Shown here piece by piece: positions 1 through 8,126 of a DNA stretch of 64,000 nucleotides; within the stretch, counting starts at the first letter, position 1; the number at the start of each line of letters is the position of its first letter. The notes under the pieces were generated by a model that saw only the letters and a program-made list of their open reading frames with translations, was not told the DNA's origin and made no database searches. Location: positions 62,001 through 126,000 of the forward strand of contig NZ_FYDX01000009.1 in NCBI RefSeq assembly GCF_900187455.1. Direction: 5' to 3'. This DNA is from Pseudomonas sp. Irchel 3E13. GTDB lineage: Bacteria; Pseudomonadota; Gammaproteobacteria; Pseudomonadales; Pseudomonadaceae. The translations under genes and the position numbers were made by a program.

Positions 1-186
1 GAAGAGGTCAAGGCCAAGGTCGTCGAGCAGACCGCGCTGACCTTCGATGAAGACAAGGTGGTGATCGAGGCCCAGTACAAGAACATGCTCGGTTTCGGTC
101 CCCGGCCGATGGTTGATATCCACGTGGATGTTGGCGCCAACCGCGCGCGCAAGATCATCGAACGCCTACGCCTGGCGTCTGCCTGA
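1..186 (+). CDS. Rieske-type aromatic ring oxygenase alpha subunit, C-terminal end only
   Basis: Frame 1 is open from the first base to a TGA at 184-186, giving the last 61 residues of a protein whose start lies outside the window. The tail (FDEDKVVIEAQ, later PRPMVDIHVDVGANRARKI) resembles the C-terminus of VanA/LigX-like Rieske non-haem iron oxygenases. In that family a helix of the form EDKxVxEAQ precedes a stretch ending in DxGxxxARxxI. Such enzymes demethylate or hydroxylate aromatic acids using electrons from a reductase. The Rieske cluster and iron site are not in view, so the assignment rests on the tail alone. Its position next to a NodD-like regulator and other catabolic genes fits. 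Confidence 0.6.
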   Translation, partial: EEVKAKVVEQTALTFDEDKVVIEAQYKNMLGFGPRPMVDIHVDVGANRARKIIERLRLASA

Positions 187-208
187 TGTCACCGGCGGCA
201 GGCGAGGT

Positions 209-223
209 ATCGCCTGTGGCGAT
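209..223. promoter_or_regulatory. NodD-type LysR box inside a perfect 10-bp inverted repeat
   Basis: ATC at 209-211 and GAT at 221-223 are separated by nine bases, matching the nod-box core ATC-N9-GAT and the general LysR rule T-N11-A. The core lies inside a perfect dyad, AGGTATCGCC (205-214), spacer TGT, GGCGATACCT (218-227). It is 57 bp before the LysR gene at 280 and 20 bp after the end of the oxygenase gene. It could be an autoregulatory operator or help end the upstream transcript, although no T tract follows. Confidence 0.5.
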
Positions 224-279
224 ACCTGGTAGCGCGAAACTGGCACGCGGGCGATGACCCGGCAGGGTATAAGTCGCCC

Positions 280-1209
280 ATGCGCTACCGTCGTCTCGAT
301 CTGAACCTGCTGGTCGCTTTGAATGTGCTGCTGGAAGAATGCAGCGTCAGCAGAGCGGCCCAGCGCCTGAACCTCGGCCAGTCGGCGACCAGTGCCGCGC
401 TGGGGCGGCTGCGCGAGCATTTTCAGGACCCGTTGCTTGTCCCGCTCGGTCGCGGCTTGCAGCTCAGCCCGCTGGCACGTCAACTGGCACCCAAGGTGCG
501 CGATGTACTCGACCTGGCCGGCGAACTCGTGGAAACCACCGCCGACTTCGACCCCGCCCGTTGTGAGCGGCGTTTCACCCTCGTGGCGTCGGACTATGTG
601 GCGGCCACGCTGATACCCGCCGTCAGCCGCGAACTGTGCCGTCTGGCGCCCGGCGCATCGCTAGTGGTGCGGGATCTGTCGCTATCGCGTGACGGCGACC
701 AGGTGGGCGAAGCGCTGGAGTACCGCCGCAGCGATCTGGTGATCGTGCCGCAACGGCGGATCAATCCCGCGTATCCCCACGCTCCGCTGCTCGAGGATGA
801 ACTGTGTTGCATTGTCTGCGCGGAGCATTGGCCTGAAGGCAATGACCTGAACCTCGCCCGTTACCGCGCCGCCGAGCACGTAGTGCGAGAGTTCGCCGAT
901 GGGCAGAGCCTGTCGCTGGACACGCAGCACCTGAGGGACATCGGCATCGAGCGACGGGTAGTCGCGACGGTGCAGAGCTTCGCCCTGATGGCGGAGTTCG
1001 TGATCCAGACCCCGCGGGTCGCCACGCTGTTCCGCCGCCAGGCCGAGGCGCTGGCGCGACGGTATCCGTTGCGGGTGCTGCCGGCGCCTATCGAATTTCC
1101 GGCAGCCTCCCAAGCGCTGCAGTGGCACCCGCAACAGGTGTGCGACCCGACGCTGGCCTGGTTCCGCCAGGTGCTGGTGGAGCAGGCCGGGTTGCTGCGT
1201 CAGGGCTGA
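280..1209 (+). CDS. LysR family transcriptional regulator, NodD-like
   Basis: This 309-residue protein has the usual LysR length. An N-terminal winged helix-turn-helix occupies about residues 6-65, with the NodD/NahR-type opening LDLNLLVALNVLLEE and the recognition segment NLGQSATSAALGRLR. A LysR substrate-binding domain fills about residues 90-300. It is the most divergent of three NodD-like regulators in the window. A single ATC-N9-GAT box lies 57 bp upstream and suggests autoregulation. Its 3' end overlaps the convergent heme-binding-like gene by 10 bp. It probably controls the catabolic genes on either side. The inducer is unknown. Confidence 0.9.
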   Translation: MRYRRLDLNLLVALNVLLEECSVSRAAQRLNLGQSATSAALGRLREHFQDPLLVPLGRGLQLSPLARQLAPKVRDVLDLAGELVETTADFDPARCERRFTLVASDYVAATLIPAVSRELCRLAPGASLVVRDLSLSRDGDQVGEALEYRRSDLVIVPQRRINPAYPHAPLLEDELCCIVCAEHWPEGNDLNLARYRAAEHVVREFADGQSLSLDTQHLRDIGIERRVVATVQSFALMAEFVIQTPRVATLFRRQAEALARRYPLRVLPAPIEFPAASQALQWHPQQVCDPTLAWFRQVLVEQAGLLRQG

Positions 1210-1649
1210 GGATCACCGGTTTCGCCGTGCAAGCCGACCTCTTCGATGGCCAGTAGCGCACAGCGCTCGTCATTGTCCGAGGTGTCGCCGCTGACGCCGA
1301 GGGCGCCCAGCAAGCGGCCTTCGGCATCGCGCAGCAATATTCCTCCGGCGACCGGGATCACCTCGCCATCGGTCAGGCTGTTTATCGCATCGAAGAACGC
1401 GGGCATCGCCTGGGCCCGGCGCGCCAGTTCTCGACCGCCCATGCCCATGCCCAGGCAACCGCGAGCCTTGCCGGTGGCGATTCGCGGACGCAAGAAGCTG
1501 GCGTCCTCATCGCGCAGCACGGCCAGCGGGTGGCCGGCGCCATCGAGCACCGCCGCGGCGAGCGGGCGCAGGCCGAGCTTGCGGGCATGGCGAAGGGTGG
1601 CCGCCGCGAGGCGCGCGGCGTGTTCGACGTCGAGACGGGTCATGTTCAT
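1200..1649 (-). CDS. GlcG/HbpS family heme-binding-like protein
   Basis: The protein has 149 residues from the ATG at 1649, which overlaps the amidohydrolase stop codon as ATGA. A second ATG lies two codons further in. The sequence is a single GlcG/HbpS domain: an N-terminal helix with AARLAAATLRHARKLG, then the strand PLAAAVLDGAGHPLAVLRDE. A glycine-rich segment (GGILLRDAEGRLLGALGVSG) and a helix near the end complete it. Family members are small cytosolic or secreted proteins, some binding haem or cobalamin, and are often found beside catabolic dehydrogenases and oxygenases with no fixed role. Translational coupling to the amidohydrolase points to a shared pathway. Confidence 0.8.
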   Translation of the reverse strand: MNMTRLDVEHAARLAAATLRHARKLGLRPLAAAVLDGAGHPLAVLRDEDASFLRPRIATGKARGCLGMGMGGRELARRAQAMPAFFDAINSLTDGEVIPVAGGILLRDAEGRLLGALGVSGDTSDNDERCALLAIEEVGLHGETGDPQP

Positions 1650-2989
1650 TGGCTCCATTTGCCGAGTTCCGCAACGCGGCTGCGGGTGTAGAGATCGGTC
1701 CACTTCAAGGTGTTGAAGTCCGACACCTGTTTCGGGTTGTAGGCGGTCCGTTGCAGGTTCACCGGTTCGCCGGCTTTGTAGACGGCGTGCAGGCGGTTGC
1801 GGTCCTGAAGGATGCGGATGTCATCCAGCGGCGAGCCGTCGAGTATCAGCAGGTCGGCCTGCTTGCCCGGCTCCAGGGTGCCGATGGTTTCACCGCGGGG
1901 CATCAGGCGCGCGCCGACGTTGGTCGCGGCAAACAGTGCTTCCGCCGGGGTGAATTCCAGGCGGCGCACCAGCAACTCCAGTTCGCGGGCATGCCACTCG
2001 CCGTACGGCGTGACCGCGAAGCCGCTGTCGCTGCCGCAGGCAAAGGGGATACCGGCGGCTTTGGCCCGCTTGAGCACCGGCGTGCCCACTTCCAGGGTGC
2101 GTGCGCAGTAACCGGCGTAGCCGGTGGTGATGGCCGGGTCGTGGGGCTGGCAGAAATCCACGGTGTTCTGCGGGAAGGTCATCGTCGGCGCCAGCACGGT
2201 GCCGGCTTCGAGCAAGGCCTCGATGCAGGCGTCGTCCATGTAGAACGCATGAAAGACCAGGTCCACGCCCGCCTTGGCGGCGTACATCACGGCCTCGCGA
2301 CCGTAGGCGTGAGTGGCCACGCGGCAGCCAAGCCGATGAGCTTCCTCGACCATCTCGCGGGTTTCGTCGGCGGTGAAGGCGGCGATGATTTCGCCGTTGG
2401 GACGACGCTGGGTGCCGTCCATGGCGATCTTGATCAGGTCCACGCCATCTTTGGCCTGCTTGCGGATTTCCGCGATGGCGTCGGTACGACTGGTGACCAG
2501 TGCGGCGGTGAAGAATTCCGGTGCGCCGACGCGGCTCGGGAACCAGTCGTTGAGGCTCTGTCGGTTGGTGATCACGCGGCTGCTGGCGGCGATTCGCGGC
2601 CCGGCGAAAAGCCCCGCGTTGACCGAGTTGCGCACGGCGATGCTGAGTTGGCCGCTGTCGCCGGGGCAGACCATGGAGGTGACACCGGCGGCAAGCACGT
2701 GCTGGGCGAAGAACAGCCCGCGCAGGGCGCGAAATTCGTCACTGGTCCAGATGTCGATATCTTCCTCGCTCTGGGCGTTGCCGAACGCCAGGTGGGTATG
2801 CACGTCCACCAGGCCCGGCATGACGAAATCGCCACGGACTTCCCGGTCGCCTGCCACGGGCCGTGGGGCCTGGGCTGTCGGGCCGACATGGCGGATCACG
2901 CCGTTGTCGATGATCAGGGTCTGCTGCTGGCGGACGTCCAGGCCGGTGCCGTCAAACAGGGTGGAGCAGTGCAGGTGCAGGGCGCTCAT
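1646..2989 (-). CDS. Metal-dependent amidohydrolase family protein
   Basis: This 447-residue protein is an imidazolonepropionase/prolidase-type amidohydrolase. A small beta-sandwich start (LIIDNGVIRHVGP) leads into the TIM barrel with the first metal motif HTH at residues 64-66. Further ligands follow: the candidate carboxylated lysine in DLIKIAMDG, the histidine in VATHAYG, and the aspartate in CGSDSGFAVTP. The frame could begin further upstream, but the ATG at 2989 has a GAGGAG ribosome site about ten bases before it. The family cleaves amide, lactone or C-C bonds; LigY, a C-C hydrolase of lignin-biphenyl breakdown, belongs to the superfamily. The substrate here is unknown. The gene faces a tandem NodD-type box pair at 3151-3187. 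Confidence 0.85.
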   Translation of the reverse strand: MSALHLHCSTLFDGTGLDVRQQQTLIIDNGVIRHVGPTAQAPRPVAGDREVRGDFVMPGLVDVHTHLAFGNAQSEEDIDIWTSDEFRALRGLFFAQHVLAAGVTSMVCPGDSGQLSIAVRNSVNAGLFAGPRIAASSRVITNRQSLNDWFPSRVGAPEFFTAALVTSRTDAIAEIRKQAKDGVDLIKIAMDGTQRRPNGEIIAAFTADETREMVEEAHRLGCRVATHAYGREAVMYAAKAGVDLVFHAFYMDDACIEALLEAGTVLAPTMTFPQNTVDFCQPHDPAITTGYAGYCARTLEVGTPVLKRAKAAGIPFACGSDSGFAVTPYGEWHARELELLVRRLEFTPAEALFAATNVGARLMPRGETIGTLEPGKQADLLILDGSPLDDIRILQDRNRLHAVYKAGEPVNLQRTAYNPKQVSDFNTLKWTDLYTRSRVAELGKWSQ

Positions 2990-3150
2990 GGTTGTGGATC
3001 TCCTCGTCTTGTTTGCCCCGGAGGCTAGGGCGCCAGTGCCTGGATGCACTATCAGATGCTATCGATGGCGAACCATCGACGCCGTGGATAGCTAGCGCAA
3101 GCCGCGCAGGGCCTGGGCGCGAGGGGAAAAACAGCGGGGCCGGAACAGGT

Positions 3151-3187
3151 ATCGGGAGTGGCGATGCCAGGCATGGGGATTGGCGAT
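3151..3187. promoter_or_regulatory. Tandem NodD-type LysR boxes between divergent genes
   Basis: Box 1 is ATC (3151-3153)-N9-GAT (3163-3165). Box 2 is ATG (3173-3175)-N9-GAT (3185-3187), one mismatch from the core. They are exactly 22 bp apart, so both lie on one face of the helix. The pair is between the amidohydrolase (start 2989, minus) and the NTF2-fold gene (start 3250, plus). The flanks CAGGTATCG and GCCAGGCAT recur in the 4739-4775 pair. Confidence 0.65.
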
Positions 3188-3249
3188 TTTTCCCCAAGGC
3201 GTGGTGAGGCGAGGATGCGCCTCCCAATCACCTCGGAAGGAAAATGTTC

Positions 3250-3627
3250 ATGAATGTTGTTGATGACCTCCTGCGACGGGAAGCCGAACGCCAGCGCGCG
3301 CTGGTCGAAGAAGACCATGCCGGGCTCGAAGGTCTGTTTGCCGATGAGCTGGTGTATGTCCATACCACGGGGCTGGTGCAGGACAAGGCGCAGTACCTGG
3401 ACTATGCGCGGCAAGCGGTGCGTTACCTGGCGGTGGAGCGGGGTGAGCTGACGGTTCGCCTGTTTGGCGACAGCCTCGCGTTGATGAGCGGGCCGCAGTG
3501 CAACCTGCTGCAGAAGCGCGGAGGTGGCGAGCCGGTGCGCGCCGAAGGATTTGCCACGCAAGTCTGGGTGAGGGAGGACGCCGGTTGGCGCATCGCCTCG
3601 TTCCATGGCACCCGCACCGCGGGCTAG
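3250..3627 (+). CDS. NTF2-like (SnoaL/DUF4440) family protein
   Basis: This 125-residue protein is one alpha+beta barrel of the NTF2 fold. A long N-terminal helix (LLRREAERQRALVEED) is followed by LEGLFADELVYVHTTG, a pattern common in DUF4440 proteins. The C-terminus is the paired strands VWVREDAGWRIASFHGT. Members range from ketosteroid isomerases and polyketide cyclases to small binding proteins, so the role is open. An ATG at 3244 is only three bases from the GGAAGG at 3235-3240. The ATG at 3250 sits nine bases from it and is the better start. The gene lies directly downstream of a tandem LysR box pair. Confidence 0.75.
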   Translation: MNVVDDLLRREAERQRALVEEDHAGLEGLFADELVYVHTTGLVQDKAQYLDYARQAVRYLAVERGELTVRLFGDSLALMSGPQCNLLQKRGGGEPVRAEGFATQVWVREDAGWRIASFHGTRTAG

Positions 3628-3633
3628 GCGCAC

Positions 3634-3667
3634 GCCGCCCCGACGCCGGCGCGGCGCTCGGGGTGGC
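3634..3667. terminator. GC-rich stem-loop between convergent genes
   Basis: GCCGCCCCGA (3634-3643) pairs with TCGGGGTGGC (3658-3667) with one G-U pair and a GC-rich loop. It lies in the 49-bp gap between the convergent NTF2-fold gene and the LysR gene. No T tract follows, so termination is a guess from position. Confidence 0.3.
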
Positions 3668-3676
3668 GGGGCGGTT

Positions 3677-4615
3677 TCAGCCGGTTGCCAGCCAGTCGTC
3701 TTCCTGCTGGTCGATGCGCTGGATGCAGTCGCGGATGCGCTCGCGCAACCAGCGGTGCATGGGGTCGCCCTCCATGCTCCGGTGCCAGAGCATGAATTCG
3801 CGCATCACCGGGATTTCCATCGGCGTCGGCAGGATGCGCAGGGGCAGGTAGCGCGCATAAAGCCGGGCCAGGCGACGGTGCATGGTCGCCAGGCGCGGGG
3901 TGCCCACCAACAATTGCGGCAGGGTGTTGAAGTCGTTGCTGATCACCTCCAGCCGGCGGTTGACGCCGTACTGGTTCATGATCCAGTCCTCGATGCTCAG
4001 GTGCCGGTTGCGGCCGAAGCCCACCGAGATGTGCCCCATCTCCAGGTACTGCTCCAGCGTCAGCGAATCGCCGACGGCGGGGTTGTCGCGCCACACCACG
4101 CAGACATGGTCTTCCTCGAACAGCAACTGCGCGGGATGGTCGTCGATGATGTAGCGCTCGGGGACGATCATCATGTCCACCTCGCCGCGCATCAGCAATT
4201 CACCACTGTTGTCGCCGGGGCTGATGATCTCGAAGGTGATGTGCGGCGCTTGCTGGTGGATCTTCTGAATGACCTGGGCGAACAGCACGCTGATCAGGTA
4301 ATCCGAGGTCACCAGGCGAAAATGCCGCTTGCTGCTGGCAGGGTCGAACACCGGGCGTGCCGTGATGGACGAGCGGATGGTCAGCAGCACTTCACGCACC
4401 GGTCCCGCCAGTTCCAGCGCATAGGGGGTGGGCTGCATCTTGCGCCCGACCTGCACCAGCAGTTCGTCTTCGAAGAACGTTCGCAGACGGCCCAGCACAC
4501 CGCTGGTGGCCGATTGGGTCATGTGCAGGCGCTCGGCGGTGCGGGTGATGTTCTGCTCTTCCAGCAGCACATCCAGCGCGACCAGGAGATTGAGGTCCAG
4601 GTGGTGAAAACGCAT
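3677..4615 (-). CDS. LysR family transcriptional regulator, NodD-like (paralogue of the gene at 23836)
   Basis: This 312-residue protein opens with RFHHLDLNLLVALDVLLEEQ, a near copy of the start of the regulator at 23836-24759. The HTH covers about residues 5-65, with recognition segment HMTQSATSGVLGRLR. The ligand domain (about 90-300) also keeps long identical runs such as SDYLISVLFA. The gene diverges from the large operon at 5015, and the 399-bp space between them carries two tandem NodD-box pairs. This is the classic LysR arrangement of a regulator beside its target. The paralogues may respond to related intermediates of one pathway. Confidence 0.92.
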   Translation of the reverse strand: MRFHHLDLNLLVALDVLLEEQNITRTAERLHMTQSATSGVLGRLRTFFEDELLVQVGRKMQPTPYALELAGPVREVLLTIRSSITARPVFDPASSKRHFRLVTSDYLISVLFAQVIQKIHQQAPHITFEIISPGDNSGELLMRGEVDMMIVPERYIIDDHPAQLLFEEDHVCVVWRDNPAVGDSLTLEQYLEMGHISVGFGRNRHLSIEDWIMNQYGVNRRLEVISNDFNTLPQLLVGTPRLATMHRRLARLYARYLPLRILPTPMEIPVMREFMLWHRSMEGDPMHRWLRERIRDCIQRIDQQEDDWLATG

Positions 4616-4738
4616 GGTGATGGCTCACGGTTCTTGTAGTTGTTTTGCCGATACCTTCCCGTCGCACCCGCGTTGCGTCAATCCCCCGGTTCCCCTGAAA
4701 AGCGGCAAATGCCCGGCGCCATGGCCCGCCGCGCAGGT

Positions 4739-4775
4739 ATCGCGATTGCCGATGCCTGGCATCCCCGTTGGCGAT
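4739..4775. promoter_or_regulatory. Tandem NodD-type LysR boxes, first pair upstream of the DUF1302 operon
   Basis: Both boxes are exact: ATC (4739)-N9-GAT (4751-4753) and ATC (4761)-N9-GAT (4773-4775), 22 bp apart. They lie 124 bp before the LysR start codon on one side and 240 bp before the operon on the other. Around box 1 and between the boxes, CAGGTATCG and GATGCC-N-GGCAT repeat the arrangement at 3151-3187. Confidence 0.7.
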
Positions 4776-4817
4776 GGATCCGGTCGCTCACGCCCCGTGT
4801 AACGGCGCGTTTCAGGT

Positions 4818-4861
4818 ATCGCGCTGCTCGATAGGTCACATCCCGACAAGCGATTAGTCAG
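4818..4861 (+). promoter_or_regulatory. Tandem NodD-type LysR boxes, second pair, with conserved CGATTAGTCA tail
   Basis: Both boxes are exact: ATC (4818)-N9-GAT (4830-4832) and ATC (4840)-N9-GAT (4852-4854), again 22 bp apart. The second box runs into CGATTAGTCA (4851-4860), which is repeated exactly at the 24802 box. The pair ends about 155 bp before the operon start at 5015. The rest of the 4616-5014 gap holds no further gene I can support. Confidence 0.7.
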
Positions 4862-5014
4862 AGGCGGCAGCGCGAGTCAACCTGTGCCCGTCGCCCGGTC
4901 TATCCCGCCGGGTGGCGCCACCTCGGCATTTCGACCGTACCGGTCCGGCTGCCTTACCGGCCGGTGGTGGCTGAGAAAAAATGCCAACAAAAACAATAAA
5001 AGAGGGTTAGTTCG

Positions 5015-6694
5015 ATGGCTATTCGCTCCATCGCCGCATCGCGGCGTGCGCCCTTCACCCTGACGCTCGCGGCGGCGCTGGTAATCGGTCTTCCGTCCGC
5101 CCAGGCGTTCGAGATCCAGACCGGCAACCCCGACCTGAGCCTGCGTTGGGACAACACCATCAAATACAGCGCCGCCTGGCGCACCCAGGACCAGAGCAGC
5201 AAGCTCACCACGGGCCAGGTCGCCCTGAACCAGGACGACGGTGACCGCAACTTCAACAAAGGCCTGATTTCCAACCGCCTCGACATCCTCTCGGAACTGG
5301 ACATCGGTTACCGCGATTTCGGCGCACGCGTCAGCGGTGCCGGCTGGTTCGACACCGAGTACCAGAAGGACAACGACAACAACGATCCGTCCCGGGCCAA
5401 CGTGCGCTCGGTGGCCTATGACCAGTTCAGCGATGACACCCGTCACCTGCACGGCGGCGATGGCGAGTTGCTGGATGCATTCGTGTACTGGAACGGCGAC
5501 GTGGCGGATCGCGCCGCCTCGGTACGGCTCGGTCGTCACGGCCTGATCTGGGGCGAGAGCCTGTTCTTCGGCGCCAACGGCATTGCCGGCGGCATGGCCC
5601 CGGTGGACGTGGTCAAGGCCGTGTCGGTGCCCAACACCCAGTTCAAGGAAATCACCCGTCCGGTCAGTCAACTCTCCGGCACCTTTCAACTGACCGATGC
5701 GCTCTCGCTCGGCGCCTACTACCAGTTCGAATGGGAAGAAACCCGGCTGCCGGGGGCCGGCAGTTATTTCTCGGTCAGCGACACTATCGGCGAAGGCAAC
5801 GAGCGGCTGATCACCGGCGCGCCGTTCCCGGCGTTCCTCGGTGGCAACCCGGACAGCCCGGCGGCGTTCTTCCACGGTAACGACAAGGAAGCGAAAAGCT
5901 CGGGGCAGGGCGGCCTGCAGTTGCGCTACACCGCCGACACCGTCGAGTACGGCCTGTACGCCATCCAGTACCACGACAAATCGCCCAAGCTGTACCTGAA
6001 ACCCAACGCCACCGGCCCGAACTTCGCCACCGGGCAGATCGGCGAGTACTACTGGGTGTACCCGGAAAATATCCGCGCACTGGGCGCCAGCTTCGCCACC
6101 AGTGTCGACGAGTACAGCTTCGCCGGTGAGGCATCGATGCGCTGGAACATGCCGCTGGTGTCCAACGGCCAGACCGTCACCCCGGGCATGGTCGCGGACA
6201 ACGACGACCACCCGCTGTATGCCGTCGGCCGCACCGCGCACCTCAACCTGAACATGATCGCCTCGCTGGGCCCGTCGTTTATCGCCAACGAGGCCAGCCT
6301 GGTGGGCGAGGTCGCCTGGAACCGCCTGCTCAGCGTGACGAAGAACCGCGCCGCGCTGGACCCGGGCGCCACCGACGATGGCGTCGGCCTCAAGCTGGTT
6401 TACACCCCGACGTATCGCCAGTTGTTCCCCGGCATCGACCTGAGCGTGCCGCTGGGCATCAGCTACTTCCCCATGGGCAAGTCGGCGGTGGTCGGCAGTT
6501 TCGGCCCTGACCGCGGGGGTGATTTCAACGTTGGCGTCACCGCCACCTACCTCGACCGGGTCACGTTCGGCCTGACCTACACCCACTACTACGGCCCCGA
6601 GGACACCAACCTCAATTCGCTGTCGCAGTTCACCTTCAAACAAGCACTGAAAGACCGGGACTACCTGGCCTTCTCGGTTAAAACAACATTCTGA
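5015..6694 (+). CDS. DUF1302 family outer-membrane protein
   Basis: This 559-residue protein has a Sec signal peptide; the core TLAAALVIGLPSAQA ends near residue 31. The mature start FEIQTGNPDLSLRWDNTIKY is the hallmark of DUF1302. The body is rich in amphipathic strands and the protein ends in phenylalanine (VKTTF), as expected for a beta-barrel inserted by the Bam machinery. DUF1302 proteins are thought to be outer-membrane channels for hydrophobic or aromatic molecules. They nearly always occur with DUF1329, Ycf48-like and MMPL genes, as here. It is the first gene of a packed operon running to 18636. An AGAGGG ribosome site lies about eight bases before the ATG. Confidence 0.9.
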   Translation: MAIRSIAASRRAPFTLTLAAALVIGLPSAQAFEIQTGNPDLSLRWDNTIKYSAAWRTQDQSSKLTTGQVALNQDDGDRNFNKGLISNRLDILSELDIGYRDFGARVSGAGWFDTEYQKDNDNNDPSRANVRSVAYDQFSDDTRHLHGGDGELLDAFVYWNGDVADRAASVRLGRHGLIWGESLFFGANGIAGGMAPVDVVKAVSVPNTQFKEITRPVSQLSGTFQLTDALSLGAYYQFEWEETRLPGAGSYFSVSDTIGEGNERLITGAPFPAFLGGNPDSPAAFFHGNDKEAKSSGQGGLQLRYTADTVEYGLYAIQYHDKSPKLYLKPNATGPNFATGQIGEYYWVYPENIRALGASFATSVDEYSFAGEASMRWNMPLVSNGQTVTPGMVADNDDHPLYAVGRTAHLNLNMIASLGPSFIANEASLVGEVAWNRLLSVTKNRAALDPGATDDGVGLKLVYTPTYRQLFPGIDLSVPLGISYFPMGKSAVVGSFGPDRGGDFNVGVTATYLDRVTFGLTYTHYYGPEDTNLNSLSQFTFKQALKDRDYLAFSVKTTF

Positions 6695-6704
6695 GGGGAC
6701 GTTC

Positions 6705-8069
6705 ATGACCTTGCCTTTTTCTCTCAAGACCTTCTGCGTCGCCGTGCTCGGCGCCGCGGCCCTGAGCCTGCAACCGGCCCAGGCCGCCAGCCCCGATGAC
6801 CTCGGCAAGCAGTTGACGCCCATGGGCGCCGAGCGCGCCGGCAACGCCGACGGCAGCATCCCGGCCTGGGATGGCGGCTACACCAAGGTGGATCCGTCCT
6901 TCAAACAGGGCGGCACGCGCAGCGATCCGTTCAGCGGCGACAAGCCGCTGTACAGCATCACCGCGAAGAACCTCGACCAGTACGCCGGCAAGCTCAGCGA
7001 TGGCACCAAGGCCATGTTCAAGCGCTACCCGGAGAGCTACCGCATCGACGTCTACCCGACCCGCCGCAGCGCCGCCGCGCCGCAATGGGTTTATGACAAC
7101 ACGCTGAAAAATGCCCGCGACGCGAAGCTGGTGGACAGCAGCGCCGGGCCGGTGCCGGAAGGTGCTTATGGCGGCATCCCGTTCCCGCTGCCGAAGAATG
7201 GCGCGGAGGCGATGTGGAACCACCTGCTGAACTGGCGCGGAACTTCGCTGGCCATGGATTTCCGGCACTACCTGATGACCGCCGACGGCGCCCAGGTGAT
7301 GACCACCGACGGCAAGGCCATCCAGGAAATGCCGTACTACTACCAGGACGGCAACGCCGCCAGTTTCGATGGCGATTACTGGCTGTTCCGCCTGCTCAAC
7401 GTCGGCCCGGCGCTGCGGGCCGGCGAGCAGATCATGGGCCGCACCAACATCAACGGCGACAAGTCCCAGGCCCACGTCTACCTGACCGGCCAGCGCCGCG
7501 TGCGCAAGTTGCCCAACGCCTGTTGCGACACGCCGACGCCGGCCACCGCCGGGGTCATGTCGTTCGATGAACTCAGCGTATTCCAGGGCCGCATGGACCG
7601 CTTCGACTGGAAGCTGGTGGGCAAGCAGGAGATGTACATCCCCTACAACACCAACAAGATCCAGACCGCCGCGAAACCCGAGGACCTGTTCGCCAAGCAC
7701 CACCTCAACCCCGACTACGTGCGCTGGGAACTGCACCGGGTCTGGGTGGTGGAAGCCGACCTGGCGCCGGGCAAGCGCCACCAGTTGCCGAAAGGCCGCT
7801 ACTACCTCGACGAGGACACCTGGCAGGCCATGCTCGGCGACCGCTGGGATGCCAATGGCCAACTGGCCAAGACCCTCTGGTCGCTACCGTCGGTAATGCC
7901 CGACCTGCCCGCCGTGGCCCAGTTGTCCTCGGGCTTCTACGACCTGGTGTCCGGGGCCTGGTTTATCCAGAACCTCTACACCGGCAAGGACCAGCAATAC
8001 GCCATCGTCGATCGCTACAAGGCCGCCGAGTTTTCCCCGGCCGCCATGGCCGGACGCGGCGTGCGCTGA
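6705..8069 (+). CDS. DUF1329 family periplasmic protein
   Basis: This 454-residue protein has a signal peptide ending in PAQA near residue 27. The mature start contains LGKQLTPMGAERAGNADG and IPAWDGG, which are diagnostic for DUF1329. The family adopts a LolA/LolB-like fold that could shield a lipophilic ligand in the periplasm, but its biochemistry is not established. It follows the DUF1302 gene by 10 bp and precedes a Ycf48-like gene and an RND pump. This is the standard four-gene order, and the four products probably form one envelope transport path. Two cysteines in the motif NACCDTP are notable. Confidence 0.9.
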   Translation: MTLPFSLKTFCVAVLGAAALSLQPAQAASPDDLGKQLTPMGAERAGNADGSIPAWDGGYTKVDPSFKQGGTRSDPFSGDKPLYSITAKNLDQYAGKLSDGTKAMFKRYPESYRIDVYPTRRSAAAPQWVYDNTLKNARDAKLVDSSAGPVPEGAYGGIPFPLPKNGAEAMWNHLLNWRGTSLAMDFRHYLMTADGAQVMTTDGKAIQEMPYYYQDGNAASFDGDYWLFRLLNVGPALRAGEQIMGRTNINGDKSQAHVYLTGQRRVRKLPNACCDTPTPATAGVMSFDELSVFQGRMDRFDWKLVGKQEMYIPYNTNKIQTAAKPEDLFAKHHLNPDYVRWELHRVWVVEADLAPGKRHQLPKGRYYLDEDTWQAMLGDRWDANGQLAKTLWSLPSVMPDLPAVAQLSSGFYDLVSGAWFIQNLYTGKDQQYAIVDRYKAAEFSPAAMAGRGVR

Positions 8070-8126
8070 TGAGCCGAGGGGAGGGCGCCCGTCGCCCTCC
8101 CGTCCAGGACTGGAATCGAGGTAGAT

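Noticed and set aside
4877..6859. A 660-codon open frame on the minus strand opposite the DUF1302 gene
   Set aside because: High-GC third positions keep the antisense frame open. The plus strand has a signal peptide, family motifs and a ribosome site; the antisense product is valine/glycine-rich with no recognisable domain.
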